A stretch of 64,000 bases of DNA from Natronosporangium hydrolyticum. GTDB taxonomy: Bacteria; Actinomycetota; Actinomycetes; Mycobacteriales; Micromonosporaceae. Both the position numbers and the translations under genes were made by a program. The notes beneath the pieces were generated by a model that saw only the letters and a program-made list of their open reading frames with translations, was not told where the DNA came from and ran no database searches. Shown here piece by piece: positions 54,605-63,808 of the stretch (positions are counted from its first letter, which is position 1; each line of letters opens with the position of its first letter). The stretch is from assembly GCF_016925615.1 (NCBI RefSeq), contig NZ_CP070499.1, forward strand, positions 4,154,001 to 4,218,000. Direction: 5' to 3'.

Positions 54605-55639
54605 GTGAAACGACCAACGATCGCCGACATCGCGCGACGGGCCGGCGTCTCCAAGGGCGCCGTGTCGTACGCGCTCAACGGGCAGCCGGGCGTCTCCGAG
54701 GCGACCCGGCAACGGGTGCTGACGATCGCCGAGGAGATCGGCTGGAACCCGAACAGCGCCGCCCGGGCGCTCTCCGGCGCCGCCGCGAACGCGATCGGGC
54801 TGGCGCTGCGCCGGCCGGCCCGGGTCCTGGGCCTGGAACCCTTCTACATGGAGCTGATCAGCGGGGTGGAGGCTGAGCTCGCCACCGCCTCGTACGGATT
54901 GATGTTGCAGGTGGTGGCCGACTCCGAGGCGGAGATCGGGGTCTACCGCCGCTGGTGGGGCGAGCGCCGAGTGGACGGGGTGCTCATCTGCGATCTGCGA
55001 CTGGACGACCCACGGGTGAAGGCCTTAACCGAGCTGGAGCTGCCGGCGGTGGTGATCGGCGGACCAGACGGTGTGGACGGGCTCGCCAACACCTGGAACG
55101 ACGACGGTGCCGCGCTCGCCGAGACGGTGGAGTATCTAGCCGCGCTCGGTCACCGCCGGCTGGGACGGGTGGCGGGCCTGTCCGACCTTCGCCACACCCG
55201 GGTGCGGGCGGAGGCGTTCGACCAGGCCTGTCGCCGCCTGGCGCTGACCCTGGCGGTGACCGAATCGACCGACTACTCCGGCGAGCAGGGGGCCCAGGCG
55301 ACCCGCCGGCTGCTCAGCGGCCCGGACCGGCCCACCGCGTTGATCTACGACAACGATGTGATGGCGATCGCCGGCCTTTCGGTGGCGCAGGAGATGGGGC
55401 TAGCGGTCCCCGGCGACGTGTCGATCGTCGCCTTCGACGATTCGCCGCTATGCCGGCTGGTGCATCCGCCACTGACCGCGTTGACCCGCGACATCCCCGC
55501 CCACGGCGCGCGGGCCGCCCGGCAGCTGCTGGACGTGATCAGCGGAGCGCAACCGCCGATGTCGCAGCAGATGACGACCGCCCGGCTCACCCCCCGGGGG
55601 AGCACCGCCAAGCCGGCGCCGACGATCACCCTCCGGTAA
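54605..55639 (+). CDS. LacI family transcriptional regulator
   Basis: 344 residues from a GTG at 54605 (AAGGA 7 bp upstream). N-terminal helix-turn-helix TIADIARRAGVSKGAVSYAL and hinge region SAARALSGAAANAIGLAL, then a periplasmic-binding-type domain (VDGVLICDLRLDDPRV, TALIYDNDVMAIAGL, SIVAFDDSPLCRLVHPPLTA). Likely represses the beta-mannosidase and the ABC operon until a mannoside or mannose binds; inferred from the four shared operators. Its 3' end overlaps the convergent binding-protein gene by 14 bp. Confidence 0.95.
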   Translation: MKRPTIADIARRAGVSKGAVSYALNGQPGVSEATRQRVLTIAEEIGWNPNSAARALSGAAANAIGLALRRPARVLGLEPFYMELISGVEAELATASYGLMLQVVADSEAEIGVYRRWWGERRVDGVLICDLRLDDPRVKALTELELPAVVIGGPDGVDGLANTWNDDGAALAETVEYLAALGHRRLGRVAGLSDLRHTRVRAEAFDQACRRLALTLAVTESTDYSGEQGAQATRRLLSGPDRPTALIYDNDVMAIAGLSVAQEMGLAVPGDVSIVAFDDSPLCRLVHPPLTALTRDIPAHGARAARQLLDVISGAQPPMSQQMTTARLTPRGSTAKPAPTITLR

Positions 55640-57371
55640 CCGGCTCCAACTCGGCGAGCATATAGATCGCCCCCATGTCCCAATATCCGCCCCAGGTGAC
55701 CGGGTAGTGGTTGGGGGTGTCGTCATCGTCGGACGGCCAGTTCGTCCAGGTCGAGTGGTTTACCTGCGACCAGGCGCCGTTATACCACATCGGAATCGCC
55801 GGCAGCTCCCGCAGCGTGATCTCCTGCAGCGCCGACATCGTCTCCTGGAACCCCGGGTCACCCACCGACATTCTGGCCAGCCCCTGGGTCAGTTGCCAGG
55901 CCTCGGGGTTTTCATATCGGCCCGCGTTGAACTCGGGCTGGCTGTCCCGAATCGGCATATTGAACAGGAACCGGTAGGTCGACCACGGGGTGTTGGTCAG
56001 CGGCGTCCGGTTGTCGATGATCAGGTCGAACTCGCCGGCGTTCCGCCGATCGTTGAGGGTGGAGTTCGCCGGGAAGTCGACCGCCAGGCTGATCCCGGCC
56101 TCCCGCGCCCCGTCGGCGATGACGAACGCCGCCTCGTTCCAGTCGCTCCACCCGTCGGGCACGATCAGGCTCAGTTCGATCTGGCTGCCGTCGGGGGTCT
56201 CGACGTAGCCGTCGCCGGTGGTATCGGAGTAGCCGGCGGCGGCCAGGATCTCCTCGGCCTCCGACGGGTCATACTCGAAGCCGAACTCGGCGACCACTGC
56301 GTCATCGACGTAGTCGTCCCAAGTGGGAAGTAGCCCGGTCGGGTCCGCCGCCCGGACGATCCCGCCGTAGACCTGCTCGACGATGGCCGACACATCGATG
56401 CTGAACGCGAGCGCGCGGCGGAACTCCGGGTCGTCGAGCGGCGCCCGGGTGGTGTTGGGGACCAGGTAAGCGGTGTTGGCCGAGAGCATGTATGGCTCTT
56501 CGGGGTAGAAGGTGGCGACCGCCTCCTGCTCGGCGACGGTCTGTTCGATACCGGGCAGGAAGAAGTTGCTCAGATCAAGCTGATTCTGCACGATCTGCCG
56601 GAACGCGATCTCGTTGCTGGCGTTCACCACATCGATCACGTAGCGGGGGCGCATCTCCAGGTCGAGCGCCTCGGTCCCCCACCAGTCGTCGTTGCGCTCC
56701 CACACCATCCGGTCCTCGGTATGGCTGTGGTAGAGGTAGGCTCCGGAACCGACTGGATTGTCGTGGTTGGTATGTGTCGGGACGTCTTCTTCCGAGAGCC
56801 GGGACCACAGGTGCTCCGGCACGATGTGGTGACTGGTGAGGAAATTGTCCCACTCGCCGCGCCGCGGGTCGCTGAAGGTGAACCGGACCGTGTGGTCATC
56901 GAGCGCCACCACCTCGTCCAGCCAGTCGAACACGTCCGCGTACGGCATCCCGTCGATCCGCCCAAGTTCCACAGTGAACACGACGTCGTCGGCGGTCATC
57001 GGCGTACCGTCGGACCACTCGATCCCCTGCCGGAGGGTGAGCTCATAGACGTCGTCCTCGACCCAGTCGCTCTGCTCCGCCAGCCAGGGCTCCAACTCCG
57101 CGGTCCACGGGTCGAAGAGGTAGAGCGGCTCGTAGAGCAGGCCCCGGACCCCGGTCGCGTCATCTCCCCCGCTGAGCGGATTCCAGGAGGTGGGTGGCCC
57201 CCACTGGGAGCCGCCGGTGTAGAGCGTCTCCGCCCGCGGAAACTCCGGCGCGGCCGGTTCGTTGCTGGTGGTCTCCGGTTCAGCGCAGCCGACCGTGGCC
57301 GTCAGCGCCACGACCAGCAGCGGGGCCGCGTACCGCATCCGCTTGCGCGCAGGGGACATCATGGGGGCCAT
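55626..57371 (-). CDS. ABC transporter solute-binding protein, family 5 (second copy)
   Basis: 581 residues from the ATG at 57371, one base after the upstream ATPase stop; ATG 57359 is possible. Lipoprotein signal: RMRYAAPLLVVALTATVGC with Cys as the lipidation site. Family 5 (Opp/Dpp-like) features: YEPLYLFDP, WLAEQSDWVEDDVYELTLR, RFTFSDPRRGEWDNFL, VERNDDWWG-like VWERNDDWWG, ALAFSIDVSAIVEQVYGG. Acidic overall. It is a paralogue of the first binding protein in the same operon. Probable ligand: beta-manno-oligosaccharides, inferred from the neighbours. Confidence 0.92.
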   Translation of the reverse strand: MAPMMSPARKRMRYAAPLLVVALTATVGCAEPETTSNEPAAPEFPRAETLYTGGSQWGPPTSWNPLSGGDDATGVRGLLYEPLYLFDPWTAELEPWLAEQSDWVEDDVYELTLRQGIEWSDGTPMTADDVVFTVELGRIDGMPYADVFDWLDEVVALDDHTVRFTFSDPRRGEWDNFLTSHHIVPEHLWSRLSEEDVPTHTNHDNPVGSGAYLYHSHTEDRMVWERNDDWWGTEALDLEMRPRYVIDVVNASNEIAFRQIVQNQLDLSNFFLPGIEQTVAEQEAVATFYPEEPYMLSANTAYLVPNTTRAPLDDPEFRRALAFSIDVSAIVEQVYGGIVRAADPTGLLPTWDDYVDDAVVAEFGFEYDPSEAEEILAAAGYSDTTGDGYVETPDGSQIELSLIVPDGWSDWNEAAFVIADGAREAGISLAVDFPANSTLNDRRNAGEFDLIIDNRTPLTNTPWSTYRFLFNMPIRDSQPEFNAGRYENPEAWQLTQGLARMSVGDPGFQETMSALQEITLRELPAIPMWYNGAWSQVNHSTWTNWPSDDDDTPNHYPVTWGGYWDMGAIYMLAELEPVTGG

Positions 57372-57372
57372 G

Positions 57373-58353
57373 CTAAGGGATACTGGCCGCGAGCGCGCCT
57401 GCCTGAACGTTCCCTTCCTGAGCACAGGCCACAAAATGATCTGACTCCACAGTGGCCAAGACCGGTTGCTGCGGATCCGCGGGGGGTTGGCCGCATTCAC
57501 CGGGATACTGCTCATGATAGAGGCAACGTTCGATTACTTCCCGGTTGTCCAGTTCCAGCTCGGCCGCGACCTCGCTCCACTTCTTGTGCAGCTGCGGCAC
57601 CGAGCCGAGCAGGATCCGCGAGTACGGGTGCTGCGGGTTGGCGAAGACCTTTCCCGTGTCCCCCATCTCGACCGCGACCCCCTTCCGGAGGATCACCGTC
57701 TTCGTGCTGATGTAGTTGCCCAACGCCAGGTCATGGGTGACGAAGAGCACCCCGAGCCCGCGCGCTTTCAGGTCCGCCAACAGGTTTAGCACATCGATCC
57801 GAGTCGAAGCATCGAGCATGCTGATCACCTCGTCGGCGACGAGTAGATCGATGTCGAGCAGCAACGCCCGGGCGATCAACATCCGCTGCAACTGACCACC
57901 GGAGAGCTGATGCGGATACTTGTTGCGGACCTGGGCCGGGTCCAGCCTGACACTAGCGAGCGTCGAGTCCACCCGCTCCCACCAGGTCGCCGGCTTCACC
58001 TCCGGGAAGAACTGATCCCGAACCATCGCCAACACCCGGTCTGCCTTGAAGATCGGGTTGTAGGAGCTGAACGGGTCCTGGAACACTCCCTGCACCTGCC
58101 GGTAATACTCGCGTAGCGCGTTACCCCGCAGCCGGGACACGTCCCGGCCCTGAAAGTTGATGGCGCCCCGGCTGATCGAGTTGAGTCGCAGCACCATCCG
58201 GCCGATGGTGCTCTTGCCGCTCCCGCTCTCGCCGATCAGCGAGACCACCTCGCCCGGCCCGACACTAAAGCTGACATCGCGGACCGCGACCAGCTCCCGG
58301 CCGCCGAAGGTTCCGACCTTGTAGCTCTTCCACACCCGCTCCAACGTCAACAT
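57373..58353 (-). CDS. Opp-type ABC transporter ATP-binding protein
   Basis: 326 residues. Walker A GESGSGKST, Q-loop FQDPFSSYNP, signature LSGGQLQRM, Walker B LLVADEVISMLDAST, H-loop FVTHDL, then the Opp/Dpp C-terminal extension with cysteines in CLYHEQYPGECGQ. The ADEV in place of ADEP is also present in its partner and is typical of the sugar-transporting Opp subfamily. Partner ATPase lies 6 bp upstream. Confidence 0.95.
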   Translation of the reverse strand: MLTLERVWKSYKVGTFGGRELVAVRDVSFSVGPGEVVSLIGESGSGKSTIGRMVLRLNSISRGAINFQGRDVSRLRGNALREYYRQVQGVFQDPFSSYNPIFKADRVLAMVRDQFFPEVKPATWWERVDSTLASVRLDPAQVRNKYPHQLSGGQLQRMLIARALLLDIDLLVADEVISMLDASTRIDVLNLLADLKARGLGVLFVTHDLALGNYISTKTVILRKGVAVEMGDTGKVFANPQHPYSRILLGSVPQLHKKWSEVAAELELDNREVIERCLYHEQYPGECGQPPADPQQPVLATVESDHFVACAQEGNVQAGALAASIP

Positions 58354-58359
58354 CGTCAG

Positions 58360-59307
58360 TCAGGCCTTCCAGCAGGCGACGGAGTGGTTCGGAGCGACCT
58401 CGACGTAGGGGGGCTCCTCGACACACTTCTCGAACGCGAACGGACACCGATCCCGGAACCGGCAACCCTGCGGCGGGTCCAGCAGATGCGGTGGGCTGCC
58501 CGGGATACCGGTCAGCTGCTTGTCGGCGTACCGCACCCCGACCTCCGGCAGCGAGGAGATCAACAGCTGGGTGTAGGGATGCCGTGGCGAGTTGATGATC
58601 GTCTCAGTGGACGCCTTCTCTGCCAACTTTCCGGCGTACATCACCATGATCGTGTCGGCGATCTGGTAGACGAGCGAGATGTCGTGCGTCACCACAATCA
58701 TGCTCTTGACGAACTGCCGGTCCCGGAACTCGACCAGTGTCTCCGCCACCGCCTTCTGAGTGGAGACGTCCAACGCCGAGGTGACCTCATCGGCGATCAG
58801 CAGCGAGGGATCCAGCAGCGTCGAGATCACCAACACCATCCGCTGTTTCATCCCGCCAGAGAGCTCCAGCGGATACCGCCCGAGCACCTCCGGGGGCAGC
58901 CCCACCAGCTCCAGCCGCCGCTCCAGCTCCGGCAGCAGCTCCCGGTACGAGTGGCCGCGTGACCCCAGCAACTCCGAGATCATCTTTCCGATCTTGCGGA
59001 TCGGATTCATGGCGCTCATCGCGTACTGCGGGACGATCGAGACCTCGCGGTAGCGGAACTTGTTCATCTTGTGCTGGTCGTGCACCGGCAGGGTGACACC
59101 GTCGAGCTCCACCGACCCGCCGATGTACTGCATCCGGCCGTCCAGCCGGATCAGGCTCTTGCTCAGCGTGGTCTTGCCGCAGCCGGACTCCCCCGCGACG
59201 CCCATGATCTCGCCGTCGGCGACCTCGAAGGTCACCCCGTCCAGCGCCTGCACATCCCCGCGCATGGTGCGGTAGTAGACCCGCAGCTCCTCAACGCTCA
59301 GACTCAC
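58360..59307 (-). CDS. Opp-type ABC transporter ATP-binding protein
   Basis: 315 residues from a GTG at 59307, three bases after the permease stop. Walker A GESGCGKTT, Q-loop VPQYAMSAMNP, signature LSGGMKQRM, Walker B LLIADEVTSALD, H-loop VVTHDISL. The C-terminal extension CRFRDRCPFAFEKC has the Cys pattern of DppD/OppD that can hold an Fe-S cluster. Forms a heterodimer with the next ATPase. Confidence 0.95.
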   Translation of the reverse strand: MSLSVEELRVYYRTMRGDVQALDGVTFEVADGEIMGVAGESGCGKTTLSKSLIRLDGRMQYIGGSVELDGVTLPVHDQHKMNKFRYREVSIVPQYAMSAMNPIRKIGKMISELLGSRGHSYRELLPELERRLELVGLPPEVLGRYPLELSGGMKQRMVLVISTLLDPSLLIADEVTSALDVSTQKAVAETLVEFRDRQFVKSMIVVTHDISLVYQIADTIMVMYAGKLAEKASTETIINSPRHPYTQLLISSLPEVGVRYADKQLTGIPGSPPHLLDPPQGCRFRDRCPFAFEKCVEEPPYVEVAPNHSVACWKA

Positions 59308-59310
59308 GGG

Positions 59311-60297
59311 TCACATCTCCCTCAGCTTGGGGTTGAACACCTCGTCCAGGCCCACGTTGGTGACGTACGCCGCCCCGGTGATCATCGTGATCGCCAGGCC
59401 CGGCGGGATGAACCACCACCACACACCGAGGATCCAGGCGTTGGCCGCCCGCGCCTGCTCCAGCATCAGCCCCAGCGACATCGAATCCCGCGGGCCGAGC
59501 CCGAGGAAGTCCAGCGACGCGGCGAAGAGCACCGCCCCGGCGAACAACAGCACGAACGACATCAGCAGATACGAGCCCATGTTCGGAGCGATCTCCTTGC
59601 GGATGATCGTCAATGGACGGACGCCGGTGAGTCGAGCGAGGTCGACGAAGTCCCGATTGCGGAGCGAGAACGTCTGGGCCCGGACCGCCCGGGCCACCCA
59701 GGGCCAGGAGAAGATGCCGATCACGAAGGCCTGGGTGAAGTGATTGTTGATGCCGAGATAGGCGGTGACCACGATCAGCACCACGAACGCCGGCAGCACC
59801 AGCACCACGTTGGTGATAGTCATCAGGATCTCGTCCACCCAACCACCGCGGTAGCCGGCGATGAACCCCATGGTCATCCCGATCAGCGCGGCGATCAGCG
59901 CCGCCGAGACCCCGACCAGGAACGACGCCCGGGCCCCGTAGGCGAGCTGGGTGAAGACATCCTGCCCATACCAGGTGGTGCCGACCCAGTGCTCGGCCGA
60001 CGGTGGCGCCCCCAACGGACCGACGTTGCGCTCCCGCGGCCCGAAATCGGTGAAGAGCGGGCCGATCAACCCCAACAACAGGAAGAAGATGATTATCGAG
60101 AGGCCGCCGATCACCTTCGGGTTGCGCAGCGCGAAGTACAGCCCCTCGAACCGGCGGCCCGCCAGCCCACCGGCGCCACCGGCGACCGCGGTCGGGCCGC
60201 CCGGCCCACCCGGCGCGCCCGCGGCGGCCGGCGTGGCGGTGGGGTCGACCGCGCCCGCCGGGTTGTCGGCTCCCTCGGGGGTCTTGATGTCGGTCAT
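59311..60297 (-). CDS. Opp-type ABC transporter permease (DppC-like)
   Basis: 328 residues. A Pro/Gly/Ala-rich cytoplasmic N-terminus (about 1-50), a membrane helix GGLSIIIFFLLLGLIGPLF, an extracytoplasmic HWVGTTWYGQDVFTQLAYGA motif, then the BPD transporter domain with EAA loop ARLTGVRPLTIIRKEIAPN. Starts inside the stop of the partner permease (ATGA overlap). Confidence 0.95.
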   Translation of the reverse strand: MTDIKTPEGADNPAGAVDPTATPAAAGAPGGPGGPTAVAGGAGGLAGRRFEGLYFALRNPKVIGGLSIIIFFLLLGLIGPLFTDFGPRERNVGPLGAPPSAEHWVGTTWYGQDVFTQLAYGARASFLVGVSAALIAALIGMTMGFIAGYRGGWVDEILMTITNVVLVLPAFVVLIVVTAYLGINNHFTQAFVIGIFSWPWVARAVRAQTFSLRNRDFVDLARLTGVRPLTIIRKEIAPNMGSYLLMSFVLLFAGAVLFAASLDFLGLGPRDSMSLGLMLEQARAANAWILGVWWWFIPPGLAITMITGAAYVTNVGLDEVFNPKLREM

Positions 60298-61289
60298 ACA
60301 GACGCCCCCTGCATCCCGGTCCGGGTCCGCGGATCGACCCAGACATAGACGATGTCGATGATGAAGTTACAGATCAGCACCCCGATCACGATGAACAGGA
60401 GGACTCCCTGCAACAGGAAGAAGTCCCGGGCCGCGATCGAGTCCAGCACCAGCTTGCCCAACCCCGGGTAGCCGAAGACCACCTCGGTCAGGATGTTGCC
60501 ACCCAAGATCACCCCGAGCTGCAATGCGAGGCCGGTGACCTGCGGAAGCATCGCGTTCCGGAACGCGTACCGCCGGATCAGCCGGGACGGTGCGCCCAAC
60601 GAACTCAGATAGTTGGAGTAATCCGACTCCAACTCGTAGATCACCAGGTTGCGCATGCCGATCGCCCAACCGCCGAGCGCGACCAGGAACAGCGACAGGA
60701 AGGGCAGCACCCAATGGGAGGCGAAGTCGCTGATGAAAGTCCAGTTGAAGCCCGGAGTCAGATTGCCGGAGTAGGCGCGGGCGGTGGGGAAGATCCCGAG
60801 CACGATCCCGCCGGCCCAGACCAGCAGGATCGCCAGCCACATGTACGGCGTAGCGGTGAGCACATAGGACAGGGGTAGCAGCGAGTTGTCGAGCCATTTC
60901 CGGCGGGCCGCCAGCGCGCCGAGTTTGTTACCCGCATACCAGCTGAGCAGGATCGCCGGAATCAGCAGCGCCAGCGTGTACGGCAGCGCCCCGAGCACGA
61001 TCTCGAGCACCGGCCGGGGAAACGACCAGGTGCTGATGCCGAGGTTGCCGGTGAACAGCTCCCGCCAGTAGTTGAGGTACTGCTGCCAAAGCGGCTGATC
61101 CAGCCCGAACAGGTCTTCGTAGTAGGCGCGCATCCGTTCGTTCGCCTCCGGGTTGGAGGTACGCACCCGGCCCATCATCTGCCCGATCGGATCCCCCGGC
61201 ATGAACCGCGGGATCATCCAGTTCAGCGTCACCGCGACGACCAACGTCAGGGCGTAGATCAGGGCCTTACGTCCGAAGTAGCGCCCCAC
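60294..61289 (-). CDS. Opp-type ABC transporter permease (DppB-like)
   Basis: 331 residues from a GTG at 61289. N-terminal helix ALIYALTLVVAVTLNWMIPR followed by FMPGDPIGQMMGR, extracytoplasmic FGLDQPLWQQYLNYW, then six helices with EAA loop LGAPSRLIRRYAFRNAMLPQ and the terminal GYPGLGKLVLDSIAARD. It forms the heterodimeric channel with the next gene. Confidence 0.95.
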   Translation of the reverse strand: MGRYFGRKALIYALTLVVAVTLNWMIPRFMPGDPIGQMMGRVRTSNPEANERMRAYYEDLFGLDQPLWQQYLNYWRELFTGNLGISTWSFPRPVLEIVLGALPYTLALLIPAILLSWYAGNKLGALAARRKWLDNSLLPLSYVLTATPYMWLAILLVWAGGIVLGIFPTARAYSGNLTPGFNWTFISDFASHWVLPFLSLFLVALGGWAIGMRNLVIYELESDYSNYLSSLGAPSRLIRRYAFRNAMLPQVTGLALQLGVILGGNILTEVVFGYPGLGKLVLDSIAARDFFLLQGVLLFIVIGVLICNFIIDIVYVWVDPRTRTGMQGASV

Positions 61290-61327
61290 CTGGATCCCGT
61301 TCCTTCCTTGGAGTTACGGACCCGGAC

Positions 61328-61368
61328 CGGGCGGCTGGTCCGCGGATCACCCGCGGGCCAGCCGCCCG
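61328..61368 (-). promoter_or_regulatory. long hairpin between binding-protein and permease genes
   Basis: An 18-bp stem (61328-61345 with 61351-61368) with one T-G pair and a 5-nt loop, 20 bp after the first binding-protein stop. Such intercistronic hairpins raise binding-protein mRNA relative to membrane genes in many ABC operons. Confidence 0.7.
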
Positions 61369-61388
61369 ATCGTCAGGTCGCGAGACCG

Positions 61389-63119
61389 TTAACCCGCCGG
61401 CTGGATCTCGGCCAGCATGTAGACGGCTTTCTTCTCCCAGAAGTTGTTCCAGGCGCTCGGGTAGTAGTCAGGGGTGTCCGGGTCGTCGGTGGGCCAGTTT
61501 GTCCAGGTGCTGTTGTTGACCTGCGACCAGAGGCCGTTGTACCACATCGGGATCGCCGGCATCTCGGTCAGCTGGATCTCCTGCAGCTGCGAGAGCAGCT
61601 CGTCGAAGCCGGGGTCACCGACCGACAGCCGACCCAGGTCCTGGGTGAGCTGCCAGGCCTCTTCGTTCTCCCACCGGGCGAAGTTGGCGCTCTCCTGGGC
61701 ATCCTGCACCGGCAACCGGAACAGGTAGTTGTAGGTGGCCCAGGGGGTGTTGTCCAGATCGGTCCAGTTGTTGACCACCAGGTCGAAGTCGCCGGTGGTA
61801 CGAGCTTCGTCCACCTCCGCGCTGTCCGGGAAGTTGGTGTAGACGTTGACCCCGATCGCCTGCGCGCTCTCGGCGATCACGTCGGCGGCCTCGTTCCAGT
61901 CGGTCCAGCCGGCCGGCACGATCAGCTCCAGCTCGATCTCCTCGCCGTCCGGCGACTCCACGAAGCCGTCGCCGTTGGTGTCCTCGTACCCGGCGTCGGC
62001 GAGGATCTGCTCGGCCTGTGCCGGGTCGTAGCTGAACCCGTGCTCGGAGACGACCGACTGGTCGACCATGCCCTGCTCGGTCCAGGTCGGCAGCAGCCCG
62101 GTCGGGTCGGCCGGGGCCACGATGTCCTGGTAGATGGTGCCGACGATGGTGTCCACGTCGACGCTGTACGCCAGCGCCCGCCGGAACTCCGGATCGTTCA
62201 TCGGCTCCCGCTCGGTGTTCGGGATCAGATAAGCGGTGTTCGCCGAGAGCATGTACGGCGGCTCGTCGTAGAAGGTGGTGACGTCGTCGCCGAACTCGTT
62301 GATCTGGTTGATCCCGAGGATGAAGTTGTTGCTGAGGTCGATCTCACCCTGGATCAGCTGCGGCAGCACCACGTCGTTGCCCTGGTTCACGAAGTCGACG
62401 ATGAACCGCGGCGCCATCTCCAGGCCAAGGTGTTCGGTGCCCCACCAGTCGTCGTTGCGCTCGAGCACCAGCCGGTCCTCGGTGTTGCTGTGGTAGGTAT
62501 ACGGCCCGGTGCCGTAGATGATGTCGTCGCCGGCGACGGTCATCAGGTCTTCCTCGGCGACCTCACCCCAGGTGTGCTCCGGGATAATCTGCTCGCTGTA
62601 GAGGAAGTTGTCCCACTCGCCGCGGCGGGGGTCGGAGAAGGTGAACCGGACGGTCAGGTCGTCTACCGCCTCTGCGGTCTCCAGCCAGTCGGCCATCGTG
62701 GAGAACGGAACCGCCTCGTTGAACCGCAGATCGGTGGTGAAGACGACGTCGTCGGCGGTGAGCGCCTCGCCGTCGTGCCACTGGATGCCCTCGCGCAGGG
62801 TCAGCTCGTAGACCTCGTCGTCGATCCAGTCGCCGCTCTCGGCGAGCCACGGCTCAAGCTCAGCGGTGTGCGGATCGAAGACGTAGAGCGTCTCGTAGAT
62901 CAACCCGCGGACGCCGGTCGCCTGACCACCGCCCTGGGTCGGGTTGTAGTTCGAGTAGGTGCCCCACTCGGTGCCGGTGGTGTAGAGGGTTTCGTTACGG
63001 GGGAACTCGCCGGAGCCGGAGGTGTCGCCGCCATCCTCGTCGGCCTGACAGGCCGCGGTCGTCACCACCAGCCCGGTCGCGAACAACGGCGCTAAGAACC
63101 TCAGCCGCTTCCGTGTCAT
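61389..63119 (-). CDS. ABC transporter solute-binding protein, family 5 (first copy)
   Basis: 576 residues from the ATG at 63119 (GGAAGGAAAG upstream). Lipoprotein signal FLAPLFATGLVVTTAAC. Family 5 body: TGVRGLIYETLYVFDPHTAE, TFSDPRRGEWDNFL, LERNDDWWGTEHLG, MLSANTAYLIPN, IPMWYNGLWSQVNNSTWTNW. Strongly acidic. First gene of the six-gene operon, under two operator copies. Relatives in Thermotoga and Pyrococcus bind beta-linked oligosaccharides; beta-mannosides are the likely ligand here. Confidence 0.94.
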   Translation of the reverse strand: MTRKRLRFLAPLFATGLVVTTAACQADEDGGDTSGSGEFPRNETLYTTGTEWGTYSNYNPTQGGGQATGVRGLIYETLYVFDPHTAELEPWLAESGDWIDDEVYELTLREGIQWHDGEALTADDVVFTTDLRFNEAVPFSTMADWLETAEAVDDLTVRFTFSDPRRGEWDNFLYSEQIIPEHTWGEVAEEDLMTVAGDDIIYGTGPYTYHSNTEDRLVLERNDDWWGTEHLGLEMAPRFIVDFVNQGNDVVLPQLIQGEIDLSNNFILGINQINEFGDDVTTFYDEPPYMLSANTAYLIPNTEREPMNDPEFRRALAYSVDVDTIVGTIYQDIVAPADPTGLLPTWTEQGMVDQSVVSEHGFSYDPAQAEQILADAGYEDTNGDGFVESPDGEEIELELIVPAGWTDWNEAADVIAESAQAIGVNVYTNFPDSAEVDEARTTGDFDLVVNNWTDLDNTPWATYNYLFRLPVQDAQESANFARWENEEAWQLTQDLGRLSVGDPGFDELLSQLQEIQLTEMPAIPMWYNGLWSQVNNSTWTNWPTDDPDTPDYYPSAWNNFWEKKAVYMLAEIQPAG

Positions 63120-63212
63120 CTCGGTCTTTCCTTCCACCTCGGAGGGTGCATTCGCTCTTCGCTGGGCCACGCGCCAGGGTTCGCAGCGGCGCGCTGGGGT
63201 GAGAGTCCGTTT

Positions 63213-63230
63213 CACTGAACCGGGTAAGTA
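63213..63230 (-). promoter_or_regulatory. LacI-type operator 3 (ABC operon)
   Basis: CACTGAACCGGGTAAGTA, 94 bp upstream of the first binding-protein ATG. Differs from operator 1 at two positions. Confidence 0.8.
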
Positions 63231-63355
63231 ATCTCAGCGAAACATGCCGGACGCCGGGCGTCAAGACCAGCTCTCGTCACCGGCGACCCCCGTCCCATGG
63301 CAAGATCATCAGCAATCACCTGGCCCGTCACCGCGCAGGCGACTGTGGGCCGAAT

Positions 63356-63373
63356 CACTGAACCGGGTAAGTA
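63356..63373 (-). promoter_or_regulatory. LacI-type operator 4 (ABC operon)
   Basis: Identical 18-mer to operator 3, 143 bp farther upstream. Paired sites suggest repression by looping. Confidence 0.78.
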
Positions 63374-63520
63374 ACGCGACCTTACGATCGCGTGGGAGCG
63401 CTGTCAACGGCGGATGAACCTCGTGCTCAATTCGTTACCTACACGTGCCAGCACCCCTGGTAGCTGACAAGTCGCCCAAACAGCATTAATCGCCCATGAC
63501 CGCCGCGCTGAATCGGGCCA

Positions 63521-63754
63521 CTTGATCATCAGACATCGCCGCAGCTCAGGTGGTGCTGCGGGAGCGTTTGCTTTGCTTACGCATACGCCATCGACCGGGC
63601 TGTCGGGCTGTTGGGCTGTCGGGCCGCAAGATCGGCAGGCAGACCGCCTCACCCGACTTGGTGGGTCGAGTGGTGCCTGATTTGCGAGTATTAGACTAGT
63701 TTGCCACCCTAGTGGATCACCACTCAACCGACCAAGCGGCCGACGGTGGTTGAC
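63521..63754 (+). repeat. dispersed repeat, copy 3 (longest)
   Basis: Contains the left block shared with 24345-24453 and the 107-bp MITE-like block (63648-63754) shared inverted with 41451-41556. A 40-bp spacer with TGTCGGGC/TGTTGGGC direct repeats (63600-63625) separates them. Confidence 0.88.
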
Positions 63755-63808
63755 CGCTGGCGGCTGGGTCGGCGGCAGGGCGAGTTGAGCGGCGCCCTGC
63801 CCAACCCC

